Position numbers and translations under genes: made by a program. A stretch of DNA of 64,000 nucleotides from Coleofasciculus sp. FACHB-T130 (lineage in GTDB: Bacteria; Cyanobacteriota; Cyanobacteriia; Cyanobacteriales; FACHB-T130): contig NZ_JACJOG010000048.1 in assembly GCF_014695375.1 (NCBI RefSeq), positions 1 through 64,000 on the forward strand, read 5' to 3'. Positions 18,660-26,856 of this stretch are shown in pieces (position 1 is the stretch's first letter; each line of letters begins with the position of its first letter). The notes under the pieces were generated by a model. It ran no database searches. It saw only the letters and a list, made by a program, of their open reading frames with translations, and had not been told where the DNA came from.

Positions 18660-20375
18660 ATGACAGTTAGCCAAGATGAACCTTTCAAGACTAATCCGTT
18701 AATTTTTCAACTTCTAACTGAGAGACTTCCTGGAAAAATCATTAAAAAATTTGGTATAGGACACTACAAGATAAAGCCCTTATTTACTAATCTTCCATTG
18801 ACAGACGGAACAAAAGTTGAAGAGTTTGTTGCTTTTGCCCATGATGTAGAAGATAGGGAACTTATACCTTATAAGGATTATGTAACATTTAGTTGGCATA
18901 AACCTGGTGAACGAGCAACAGATAAAGACGGGCAACCTGGCGATCCAAAAGCGGTAGAGGTAAAAAAAGTAAGCCAAAAAGAGGCAGATGGATTAGCTGA
19001 AGAAATCCGAAAAAACATAGCAGATGAGCTGCGTGACGAGCTGGCAAAAGAACTGACAAAGCTGAAGCAAGAGCGAGAGAGTCTTGCTGAAAGAGAGAAA
19101 GAAGTCACTTTTAAGTTAAATTATTTAGAACCTTACGGAATTCAAATTCCACCTCAATCTGAAAATAGAAGCAGTGCAATAAATGAGGAAATTACCATCC
19201 CTGAGAATTTAGGGACAGAATGGGCAGAAATATTAAACCTTAATGGAATGTATGTTAATGAAAAAATTGCAAAAAGTTATTTACTGGCATTAATAACTGC
19301 ATTATATTCAGGTCGTTTCATTCTCCTGAATGGTAGCGTAGGTGTCGGTAAAACTAGCATCGTCAAGCATTCAGCTAGATTACTTGGAGGTACATCTAAA
19401 ATTATTCCTGTTCGTCCAGCTTGGCTCGATCCTTCGGACTTACTGGGCTTTTTCGATCCAATCAACGACATTTTTCGTCCTGCTACTTTTTTGACCGCAC
19501 TTAATGAAGCTAAGAAAAAGCCAGACAGACTCCATCTAGTTTGTTTAGATGAGCTTAATCTAGCTAAAATAGAAAACTATGGTGCTGATTTACTATCTAC
19601 TTTAGAATACTCTCGAAGTAAAGAAAATACAGATGAGGAAGGGCTATTCTTATATTCTGGAGATATTTGGAAAGCTCTAGGAAAGGAAAGAAAACAATTA
19701 CAAGATAGAAATCATGAGGAGAAATTGGATTTTAAGGAAATTCAACGGCTTGAAAGATTAGACACACTGTTTGAAGATTATCCTGCCTCAACTTTTAAGA
19801 TTCCAAACAACCTGGTATTCTTAGGCACTTTAAATTCTGATGAAACAACCTATGACTTGAGTCCTAAACTTATTGATCGTTCATTTGTAATTACCTATCC
19901 TCCAGCTAACCTAAAGGTAGGGACTATCTCCAATTTACAGGAAACCGAACAAAGATTAATTTCGGTTAAATCTTTGAAAAAGCGAATATTAGACATCATA
20001 AAACCCATTGAGGATAATATAGATAGTTTTGATAGGCTACCAGAGTGGACTACTATTCAAGAATGGAATGAAAAATATTTTTGTGAAGGTAAACTTGGTA
20101 GACCTCTAGGATACAGAGCTAAAGGAGATTATAAAGTTTTTAGCGCTGCTGCACATATCCTGGGGCTTTCAAGCGATGAGTGTCTTGCTCACTTCTTATT
20201 TACTAAAGTAATCCCTAGAGTTTACTTCTTTAGAAACAAAGATACAGAACTTGTATTTAGAGAGTGGTTAGAACAGCTCGAATACTATCAAAAACATGAT
20301 CCAGCGAACATTATTGATAGTTTAGACAAACAACTGACTGACCAACAACGACAGAATATTAACTATTGGGCATAA
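18660..20375 (+). CDS. McrB-like AAA+ GTPase/ATPase with cold-shock-like and coiled-coil N-terminus
   Basis: About 571 residues from the ATG at 18660 (GAGGGA upstream, somewhat distant; an ATG at 18627 would overlap hicB). The N-terminal ~95 residues look like an OB/cold-shock fold: EEFVAFAHDVEDREL, KDYVTFSWHK and PKAVEVKKVS align by eye with CspA strands. A charged coiled coil follows (about residues 100-155). The McrB-type AAA+ domain has Walker A GSVGVGKTS at about residue 225, Walker B LVCLDELNLAKIENYGADLL, and LGTLNSDETTYDLSPKLIDRSF where McrB proteins carry their NTxD and arginine-finger region. The partner nuclease starts 3 bases after the stop. The region is AT-rich compared with flanking genes. 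Role in defence is inferred. Confidence 0.8.
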   Translation: MTVSQDEPFKTNPLIFQLLTERLPGKIIKKFGIGHYKIKPLFTNLPLTDGTKVEEFVAFAHDVEDRELIPYKDYVTFSWHKPGERATDKDGQPGDPKAVEVKKVSQKEADGLAEEIRKNIADELRDELAKELTKLKQERESLAEREKEVTFKLNYLEPYGIQIPPQSENRSSAINEEITIPENLGTEWAEILNLNGMYVNEKIAKSYLLALITALYSGRFILLNGSVGVGKTSIVKHSARLLGGTSKIIPVRPAWLDPSDLLGFFDPINDIFRPATFLTALNEAKKKPDRLHLVCLDELNLAKIENYGADLLSTLEYSRSKENTDEEGLFLYSGDIWKALGKERKQLQDRNHEEKLDFKEIQRLERLDTLFEDYPASTFKIPNNLVFLGTLNSDETTYDLSPKLIDRSFVITYPPANLKVGTISNLQETEQRLISVKSLKKRILDIIKPIEDNIDSFDRLPEWTTIQEWNEKYFCEGKLGRPLGYRAKGDYKVFSAAAHILGLSSDECLAHFLFTKVIPRVYFFRNKDTELVFREWLEQLEYYQKHDPANIIDSLDKQLTDQQRQNINYWA

Positions 20376-20378
20376 TCT

Positions 20379-22592
20379 ATGAATTCTTCAAGACTTTGCT
20401 TTATTGACAGTAAAGGAAGGGAACTTGAGAAAAATGAAGATGGAATCCAGCATATAAGGCAATACGATGAACGCTGGTGTGTTCGGGTACAGGGAGCAGA
20501 TCAGGGCAGAGTCGTACTGGCTCGAAGTCAACCGTTTCCTCCGTTTCTTCTGGATAAGGTTGCTGGAAGCAGTAATAAGTGGGAATTACCCCGAAAAATG
20601 TCATTCGAGGAGAGGAAAAATGTTACGGGTGCTGGGTACATAACAGCCTTACTACTTGACCAGACAGATAGTGTTCTTTGTGAAGCGACACTTTTAGTAT
20701 TTCCTAGCAACGTTACTGAGCAAGAATTAGACCAGATGATCAAAGAAATTGGTCAACTGGCACTTTCTACCGCAAGTTGTGTATATAGATCGATTGAAGG
20801 AGGTCAGGGTGAAGCTTGCAGAATAGAAGGTATTGGACTGCAATGGTATCCGGGCGAAGGTTTATTAACTACTGCAACTTCTTTATTGGAGTTAGCAGAA
20901 GTGGTTAAAAATAATTGGAATGTATTGAAAAAACGCCCTTTAAAAAGTTTCGTTACTCAAGTAGAGCCAGTTAGTATAAACAGGGCGAGCTTTTCTCCAC
21001 AATCTCTGATTAAAGCTAAAGTGGAGCCAGCCAAGCAAAAAATACTTGGATTTGCTCGTGTTGAATCTACCCAATGCCCTGAAAATGAATTTATTTGTTA
21101 TGTTCTAGATATTTATCTCAAAGAGTTAGCCAATGGGCTAGCTGATAGCCTTGAATCATTAGATATAGAAACTATTGATGATTCTCTAATTGTTCAATCA
21201 AATCCGAAGTCTAGAGGAGATAGAGAATTCAGGGAATTTAAAGAACAGTCTAAAAATAAAGCTCAATGCTTCAATAAGCAGAGGAAAGAAGGGAGGCAGC
21301 ACATTCAAGACAAAATATCACAGCTTCGGGATTGTGCTACCTGGGCAACTCAAGTACGAGATTCGGCGTTCCTAAAAACAGTTAATACTCCCAGCGAACT
21401 ACCCTCACCGTCTTTGCGTTTAAGCGGCTCATCTGCTTACGGTTCTATCTTTACTAAATTTTCTAACTGTAAAGGAAATGTTCTTCAGCCAATTCAGAAA
21501 GTTTTGTATTTATTTAAGTGCATTTATGAAGATCAAGTCCGTACCACTTGGGAAATATATGAGCTTTGGTGCTTCGTTAGGTTATATAGTGCATTTATTT
21601 TATATGCCAACATGAAGCCTCCTGGTAATGAGGCTTTTATTTTTGAAGTGTTAGAGAACACTCCCGAAGGTCTTAAACTTCCTACTAATAAGAGGTTTCA
21701 GCTTCAAGGGAATATTGATAATAGCCAGAGTTTCACAATTGATTTTTGGTATGATACTTCGTTTCGTGATAAAAAACCAGATATAAGAATGGAGATAGCT
21801 ATAGGTGATGAAGAACCTAAGCAATATTGCTTTGATGCTAAATATAAAAACTATAAACACCAAGGTTATGAAACTTTCGTTGGAGATGTACTTGGAGTAG
21901 CAAGAGACAAATATCTTCATCTTCTTAATTCGGCGGCTAGCTTTATTTTACAAACAGATGAATCAATTGATTATTGGGGGGAAGTTCCTTTCAGTCAGAC
22001 GCTTCAAAAAAAGCTCAATCTTGACATAGATCCTCTAGGAGAGATACGAGGTAAAGATGGACAAAACTATAAAAGTTATCCTTTAATTACTAAAAGCGAG
22101 CATCGCTCTGATTCTGATAAAGTTGGTTATAGTGGTCATAAGTATGGCGCAATTGCATTAAGACCAAAAAGAGATACAGAAAAGCAGATCAAAAAGATCA
22201 TTCGGCTTTTACTGCAATATCACGCTTCCCTAAAAACAGTCTGCATTGCCTGTGGACATAAGCTTGAGTATGGAACTGAAGTTCGGACTAGCTGGCTACC
22301 TAAGAGAATAGAAGAAAAAAAACTTATTCAGTCTGTCTTAGCTGGCAACCCCAATGTGGGAAGAACTGCACTCTACTGTTCTTGTAAACAATGTGCTGAT
22401 TTTTGGGTTGTATCTCACTGCCAAGGAAACCATCATCGCCTTCTTAAATTCAAAGATAGTTTTCACAAACAATCTAATCCCAATTCTGGTAAATGGCTAT
22501 ATGATTGTCCTGTCTGCGGTGGTAAGCTTTCAGTAGATTCAGAAGAATTACCGATTATGTGTAACGAAGAACCTATGGACATAGGGTTTTAA
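20379..22592 (+). CDS. McrC-like PD-(D/E)XK nuclease with C-terminal zinc ribbons
   Basis: A 737-aa protein. The N-terminal ~200 residues are beta-rich and unrecognised. The middle (about 230-420) is helical and resembles the DUF2357/McrC connector region. A PD-(D/E)XK nuclease core follows: FTIDFWYDTSF...KPDIRMEIAI...YCFDAKYKNYKHQ supplies the D, D and DAK catalytic residues. The C-terminal ~140 residues carry at least four Cys pairs (CIACGH, CSCKQC, CPVCGG, plus a His/Cys-rich HCQGNHH) and are probably zinc ribbons. McrC family members are the nuclease subunits recruited and driven by McrB GTPases. The gene begins 3 bases after its McrB-like partner. What the zinc module binds is unknown. 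Confidence 0.8.
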   Translation: MNSSRLCFIDSKGRELEKNEDGIQHIRQYDERWCVRVQGADQGRVVLARSQPFPPFLLDKVAGSSNKWELPRKMSFEERKNVTGAGYITALLLDQTDSVLCEATLLVFPSNVTEQELDQMIKEIGQLALSTASCVYRSIEGGQGEACRIEGIGLQWYPGEGLLTTATSLLELAEVVKNNWNVLKKRPLKSFVTQVEPVSINRASFSPQSLIKAKVEPAKQKILGFARVESTQCPENEFICYVLDIYLKELANGLADSLESLDIETIDDSLIVQSNPKSRGDREFREFKEQSKNKAQCFNKQRKEGRQHIQDKISQLRDCATWATQVRDSAFLKTVNTPSELPSPSLRLSGSSAYGSIFTKFSNCKGNVLQPIQKVLYLFKCIYEDQVRTTWEIYELWCFVRLYSAFILYANMKPPGNEAFIFEVLENTPEGLKLPTNKRFQLQGNIDNSQSFTIDFWYDTSFRDKKPDIRMEIAIGDEEPKQYCFDAKYKNYKHQGYETFVGDVLGVARDKYLHLLNSAASFILQTDESIDYWGEVPFSQTLQKKLNLDIDPLGEIRGKDGQNYKSYPLITKSEHRSDSDKVGYSGHKYGAIALRPKRDTEKQIKKIIRLLLQYHASLKTVCIACGHKLEYGTEVRTSWLPKRIEEKKLIQSVLAGNPNVGRTALYCSCKQCADFWVVSHCQGNHHRLLKFKDSFHKQSNPNSGKWLYDCPVCGGKLSVDSEELPIMCNEEPMDIGF

Positions 22593-22593
22593 A

Positions 22594-22845
22594 ATGCGAT
22601 CACTTGTTCATTCCTTCCCAACTTTCTCAGTTAAGAAAAGATTGATATTATAAATTATCCCAAATTTTCAAAAAAGCTATTTCAAAATAAATGGCTTGCT
22701 ACTTGATAGAGCAGAGCCAGGATGAACGGGATAACGAGCGGGAGAGTCACGATCAGTCCCCATTTGCCAAATTGAAGTTCTTGATTATCGATTTGAGTAG
22801 TGCGAGCAAGAGCTTCGGCTCCCCTTAGTATCGAGGTATAGGCAT
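22594..22845 (-). pseudogene. Truncated copy of the small two-helix membrane protein gene
   Basis: This stretch is about 80% identical by eye to 23645-23885, which holds an intact gene on the minus strand. Here only the C-terminal half survives (QELQFGKWGLIVTLPLVIPFILALLYQVA, then an early stop). The 5' part is replaced by unrelated sequence just before the Uma2 gene. It is a decayed duplicate, not an active gene. Confidence 0.75.
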
Positions 22846-22891
22846 TGAATCGAATCCTATCAAGGTAATGTAGAGTATTGGAGACTTCACC

Positions 22892-23500
22892 ATGACTCAA
22901 GCGATATCCAAGTTAATAAATTTTGATGAGTTTCTAGAATGGAAACCCGAAAACGGACGCTATGAATTACATAACGGAGTGATTGTTGAAATGCCAAATC
23001 CAACGGGTAAACATTCAGCGATCGCAGGTTTTCAGTCGCTCGAATTTGGTTTAGAAATCAGGCGATTACAACTTCCTTACTTTATTCCCAAGGAATGTAC
23101 AATTAAATTTAGCGATAACTTTGGCTACGATCCAGATGTGGTTGTATTAGATAAGCAACTCGTAGAAGCCAATGAGCCTCGCTGGGAAAAAGAGTCAGTT
23201 ATTACTAGGGGAGATTCTGTAAAATTAGTTGTTGAAGTTGTCAGCACAAATTGGCGCGATGATTATGCCCACAAAATGATTGACTATGAAGCCTTAGGCA
23301 TTGGTGAATATTGGATTGTAGATTATTTGGGTTTAGGTGGTAGCCGTTATATTGGTTCACCTAAACAGCCTACTTTATCGATTTATCAGTTAGTAGATGG
23401 TGAGTATCAAATTAAGCTGTTTCGAGAGAATGAAAGGGTTGAGTCGGTGGTGTTTCCAGAACTCAATGTGACTGCAAAGCAATTTTTTAATGCTGGGTAA
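22892..23500 (+). CDS. Uma2 family (DUF820) PD-(D/E)XK nuclease-like protein
   Basis: A 202-aa protein of a family hugely expanded in cyanobacteria. It opens with NFDEFLEWKPENGRYELHNGVIVEM. The nuclease-like core is YDPDVVVLD, then KLVVEVVSTNWRDDY and HKMIDYEALGIGEYWIVD, giving the D, E and Q/K-type positions. Members are predicted nucleases, but their cellular role is not established and the gene is often carried on mobile segments. It sits between two copies of a duplicated segment (see 22594-22845 and 23583-23641). Confidence 0.88.
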   Translation: MTQAISKLINFDEFLEWKPENGRYELHNGVIVEMPNPTGKHSAIAGFQSLEFGLEIRRLQLPYFIPKECTIKFSDNFGYDPDVVVLDKQLVEANEPRWEKESVITRGDSVKLVVEVVSTNWRDDYAHKMIDYEALGIGEYWIVDYLGLGGSRYIGSPKQPTLSIYQLVDGEYQIKLFRENERVESVVFPELNVTAKQFFNAG

Positions 23501-23582
23501 GTATTCAGGCAGTCAATCTTGATTATCCTAAAAAGCTTTTTATTCTAATTCAGATTTTGATCCAGTAGTCTTATTTTAATTG

Positions 23583-23641
23583 AGGTCGATCTTCCTTATC
23601 ATTTAGTCAATAGTGCCCCTGCGTCTCGCCCTCAATGCGAT
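23583..23641 (-). pseudogene. Remnant of the 3' end of a DCC-family gene
   Basis: About 60 bases here (including TGCCCCTGCGTCTCGC and CATTTAG) match the 3' end of the DCC gene at 24022-24085 with scattered differences. The remainder of that copy is absent. With the truncated membrane-gene copy at 22594-22845, it shows that a membrane-gene/DCC block was once tandemly duplicated. Confidence 0.6.
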
Positions 23642-23718
23642 TGTTAGCGATCGCTTATTCATTTCCACCCAACTTTTCCAGCTAACACAAGATTAATGTT
23701 AGGATTTAGCCCAAATTT

Positions 23719-23931
23719 TCAAAAAAGGTATTTCAGAATAAACGGTCTTGCTACTTGATAGAGCAGAGCCAGGATAAACGGGATAACGATCGGGAGAGCT
23801 ACTATCAGTCCCCATTTGCCAAACCGAAGCTCTTGATTCTCGGATTTGAGGAGTGCAATCACAGCAGCGGCTCCCATTAATATCCAGATACAAGCAAAGA
23901 CAATGAAGATAATATATGCTGAGTCTTGCAT
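23719..23931 (-). CDS. Small two-helix membrane protein, function unknown
   Basis: A 70-aa protein with two hydrophobic helices (IIFIVFACIWILMGAAAVIALL and GLIVALPIVIPFILALLYQVA) joined by the polar loop KSENQELRFGK. There is no recognised family. A truncated copy lies 1.05 kb to the left. A short gene in a duplicated segment, it could be a real inner-membrane peptide; conservation of the loop and second helix between copies supports coding. Confidence 0.55.
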   Translation of the reverse strand: MQDSAYIIFIVFACIWILMGAAAVIALLKSENQELRFGKWGLIVALPIVIPFILALLYQVARPFILKYLF

Positions 23932-24021
23932 TTTTTTCCCTACTAGCGAAAGTAGTCTAGTTTTAGGTTAGCTTGACCTATTTGTGCAGTTAACTTCCTT
24001 TAGTTGGGTTATTCTGATTGA

Positions 24022-24534
24022 CTAAGGTTGATTATCGTCATTTAGCCGACAGCGCCCCTGCGTCTCGCACTCAATGTGCTTCTGGCGCTTGCTAACAATC
24101 ATGGCTAAATCGGGTCGTCCAGTCAGAGCGAGTCGCCAATCAGCCCAAATTTCATACAGCGTATCCGCAATAGAACCGATAATCGGCAATTTAGTCACCG
24201 CATAGATCCACCCCATCCCCAAGATTTCATAGACGCGGCGGAAGACTTCCACATTCTTGACGACTGTGCCATCAGGAAGCACGGCATGAATTCGCCCCAT
24301 CGCCGTTTCAAAGTCAACACCGCCATGCGCTTCTGGGGTATAGCGATCGCCTGCGATGTCCACAAACGCCACCAAACCTCGACCCGCATCCCGTCTCCTC
24401 AAAAAATTGACTTCTCGCACGCACAAGGGACATTCACCGTCATACAGCAACTCTATTTGCCATGATGGTGAAGAAGATTGAGGTGGAGTAGAGGCTTCAA
24501 GCGATTCGGGGAACGGAGTCTTAGAAGAGGACAT
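24022..24534 (-). CDS. DCC family thiol-disulfide oxidoreductase-like protein (DUF393)
   Basis: A 170-aa protein with the DUF393 signature YDGECPLCVREVNFLRRRDA near the N-terminus, giving a thioredoxin-like CxxC site (CPLC). A hydrophobic segment YAVTKLPIIGSIADTLYEIWADWR follows, in the usual place. A Ser/Pro-rich N-terminal extension of about 25 residues precedes the domain. The C-terminal tail has two extra Cys (IECETQGRC). Proteins of this family are predicted redox proteins of unknown substrate. Its 3' end was part of an old tandem duplication. Confidence 0.87.
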   Translation of the reverse strand: MSSSKTPFPESLEASTPPQSSSPSWQIELLYDGECPLCVREVNFLRRRDAGRGLVAFVDIAGDRYTPEAHGGVDFETAMGRIHAVLPDGTVVKNVEVFRRVYEILGMGWIYAVTKLPIIGSIADTLYEIWADWRLALTGRPDLAMIVSKRQKHIECETQGRCRLNDDNQP

Positions 24535-24609
24535 AGGTGGTTCTCAATTAACGGATTCCTCACATGAGGAGAACAAGCACACCTTAATATTGTAAAGAAA
24601 CTTAAAGAT

Positions 24610-25488
24610 ATGAGCTTTCTTCTGGGATGTGCAGTTTGGGGTTATAAAGGCTGGATAGGCGACCTTTTTCCGGCTGGAAGCCGTTCCAAAGATTTTCTGC
24701 GCCTATACAGTCAGCGTTTCACGACCGTTGAAGGCAATACGACTTTCTATGCCGTACCTGACGCCGATACTGTAGCGCGTTGGGCACAAGAAACACCACC
24801 AGGGTTTAAATTTTGCCTGAAGTTGCCTCGGAATGTGACACACAATGGCTTGCTACAACCGTCGATTCCAGAGGCATTAAAGTTTTTAGAACAGATGCAA
24901 GGTTTAGGCGTTAATGCAGCGTCTCCTCAGGAGAGTCGCCTTGGCCCCATTTTTGCCCAATTACCGCCTAACTATCCCCCGGCATATTTGGATGACTTAA
25001 CCGCTTTTTTGGAAGCATGGCCTCGCAATGAAGCGCCTTTAGCGCTAGAAGTTCGTCATTCCGACTGGTTCAAAGAACCCCACAGCAGCCATCTGACGGC
25101 GCTTTTGCAGCAGTTGGGTGTGGGACGGGTACTGCTGGATACTCGCCCTGTTTACACGGGATCGGCGAATTCTCAAGAGTGTCCAGAATCGCGAAAACCC
25201 AACGTGCCTGTGCAACCGATTGTCACGGCTTCCTTTAGCTTAATCCGGTTTATCAGCCATCCAGAGCAGTCGGTGAATCAGCCTTTTATGGAAGAGTGGG
25301 TGAGTTTGCTAGATGGGTGGTTGCGTCAGGGGACAAAGATTTACTTCTTTGTCCATTGTCCTCTAGAAGAGCGATCGCCCGGAAATGCCCGTCACTTTCA
25401 GCAGTTGCTGGAACAACATAACGCACCCGTTCCACCCCTTCCCTGGAATGGGATTGAGGTACCGCCTACCCAGCTAAGTCTGTTTTGA
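24610..25488 (+). CDS. DUF72 domain-containing protein
   Basis: A 292-aa protein opening with LLGCAVWGYKGWIGDLFPAGSRSKDFLRLYSQRF and the typical VEGNTTFYAVP strand; later FCLKLPRN and FFVHCPLEERSPGNAR. DUF72 proteins adopt a TIM barrel. Their biochemical function is not firmly known. The gene is divergent from the DCC gene. A small-residue-rich insertion (GLGVNAASPQESR) lies near residue 100. Confidence 0.88.
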   Translation: MSFLLGCAVWGYKGWIGDLFPAGSRSKDFLRLYSQRFTTVEGNTTFYAVPDADTVARWAQETPPGFKFCLKLPRNVTHNGLLQPSIPEALKFLEQMQGLGVNAASPQESRLGPIFAQLPPNYPPAYLDDLTAFLEAWPRNEAPLALEVRHSDWFKEPHSSHLTALLQQLGVGRVLLDTRPVYTGSANSQECPESRKPNVPVQPIVTASFSLIRFISHPEQSVNQPFMEEWVSLLDGWLRQGTKIYFFVHCPLEERSPGNARHFQQLLEQHNAPVPPLPWNGIEVPPTQLSLF

Positions 25489-25499
25489 AAGAATTATAT

Positions 25500-25892
25500 C
25501 TACCGATTCCTCGGTCTAACGATTGGAACTTGTTTAGGAGGAACAATGGTTACATCGGTCGAACGAACTCTAGAAGCAGTGAGCTTCTGGTAAAATAACC
25601 CTGCTGATTGCGGAGTCGGAAATGGGCCAACTTGGATGCCATCGACTCGATTATTCGTGTCTCTCCAGTAACAAGAGCGAACTTGGATACTTGGGTATTC
25701 TCTAGTTATCCGTTGCAGAACAGTTCGATTAGAATTTTTAACTCGAACTAACCATTTTCCTGCAAAAGAAGGACAGTTCGTTGCATTTGCTTGAGCGCTA
25801 GCAAAGCGGTGTTGGTCTAAGCACAATGTTTGGATGCCAGAAAACGAAAAACCCAGGATGATGGCTAGAGTGAATTTGGCGCGATTGTTCAT
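25500..25892 (-). CDS. Secreted SPOR-like domain protein
   Basis: A 130-aa protein. The N-terminus (residues about 1-34) is a signal peptide ending near AQANA. The C-terminal part (WRDTNNRVDGIQVGPFPTPQSAGLFYQKLTA) resembles a SPOR peptidoglycan-binding repeat. The tail is basic and Pro-rich. It is likely periplasmic or wall-associated; the exact role is unknown. It lies 11 bases downstream of ycf66 on the same strand and may be cotranscribed with it. Confidence 0.65.
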   Translation of the reverse strand: MNNRAKFTLAIILGFSFSGIQTLCLDQHRFASAQANATNCPSFAGKWLVRVKNSNRTVLQRITREYPSIQVRSCYWRDTNNRVDGIQVGPFPTPQSAGLFYQKLTASRVRSTDVTIVPPKQVPIVRPRNR

Positions 25893-25903
25893 AAAAGATG
25901 AAT

Positions 25904-26191
25904 TTACCCTCTAGAAGTTAAAGAACGGCGGAATATATCTTTGGCAATCAAATACATACTGGAAACAGTTAGTAGAATTTGACCAAACTGTAAAATTGGA
26001 TCGAGTCGCCATCCCTGAAAAAACAAAATCAATCCGCACAGTAAATAAACTGAAGCCAGAACACTATCTTGAATTAGATTTTCAACTCGAAAAGGTCTGC
26101 GAAGCAATAACCCTAAAGATATAAGTAATAGGCCAAACAGTATTAGTACAATCCCAAGAATGCTGGCTGAGTTGATACCGAAGTTAACCAT
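25904..26191 (-). CDS. ycf66: Ycf66 family protein
   Basis: A 95-aa membrane protein matching Ycf66: it starts MVNFGINSASILGIVLILFG and carries the conserved LLCGLILFFQGWRLDPILQFGQ segment followed by a last helix. Three or four hydrophobic stretches. Ycf66 is found in cyanobacteria and some plastids; function unknown. Its 5' end (26113-26191) is repeated in the next 372-base copy as an incomplete fragment (26485-26563). Confidence 0.88.
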   Translation of the reverse strand: MVNFGINSASILGIVLILFGLLLISLGLLLRRPFRVENLIQDSVLASVYLLCGLILFFQGWRLDPILQFGQILLTVSSMYLIAKDIFRRSLTSRG

Positions 26192-26484
26192 ACTGAATTT
26201 TTCAACAATAAATTTTCACGACTATTGTTCTTATAACTCACAAAATTTCCACCGTTCCCTGCTGACCATCAATTCGTACTCGCTGACCATCTTGTAATAA
26301 CTGAGTGGCATTGTGGATGTCCATCACCGCTGGGATGCCATACTCGCGGGCAACAATCGCACCGTGAGAAAGACGCCCTCCCACTTCTGCAATTAACCCA
26401 CCCACGCGAGACAGCAGCGCCGCCCAACCAGAATCCGTGTAAGGCACGACTAAAATAGTGTCGCGGTCAATATCTGGAATTGCT
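26113..26484. repeat. Tandem duplication, copy 1 (372 bp)
   Basis: Copy 1 of a direct repeat that appears identical to copy 2 base for base. It holds the 5' 79 bases of ycf66, the intergenic spacer, and the last ~250 bases of the fused PlsY/PEP-synthase-like gene. Here that gene end is a pseudogene fragment (readable from 26447 to 26238 on the minus strand, through the stop). Confidence 0.95.
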
Positions 26485-26856
26485 CTAAAGATATAAGTAA
26501 TAGGCCAAACAGTATTAGTACAATCCCAAGAATGCTGGCTGAGTTGATACCGAAGTTAACCATACTGAATTTTTCAACAATAAATTTTCACGACTATTGT
26601 TCTTATAACTCACAAAATTTCCACCGTTCCCTGCTGACCATCAATTCGTACTCGCTGACCATCTTGTAATAACTGAGTGGCATTGTGGATGTCCATCACC
26701 GCTGGGATGCCATACTCGCGGGCAACAATCGCACCGTGAGAAAGACGCCCTCCCACTTCTGCAATTAACCCACCCACGCGAGACAGCAGCGCCGCCCAAC
26801 CAGAATCCGTGTAAGGCACGACTAAAATAGTGTCGCGGTCAATATCTGGAATTGCT
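26485..26856. repeat. Tandem duplication, copy 2 (372 bp)
   Basis: Copy 2, directly abutting copy 1. In this copy the gene end belongs to the intact fused gene, while the ycf66 5' part (26485-26563) is the orphan fragment. Perfect identity implies a very recent event or an assembly artefact. Confidence 0.95.

Noticed and set aside
18222-22592. Integrase, transposase or attachment site bounding the McrBC-like island
   Set aside because: No recombinase gene and no convincing direct repeats at both borders were seen. The nearby tRNA-Val is on the far side of ndhD.
22682-22900. 72-codon frame running from the truncated membrane-gene copy into the Uma2 5' region
   Set aside because: Only the second half matches the intact 70-aa protein; the N-terminal half is unrelated sequence antisense to the Uma2 start. 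Treated as a pseudogene fragment.
26238-26447. Separate 69-codon gene for a phosphohistidine swivelling domain
   Set aside because: It is the duplicated 3' end of the large fused gene inside the 372-bp tandem repeat, with no start signal of its own.
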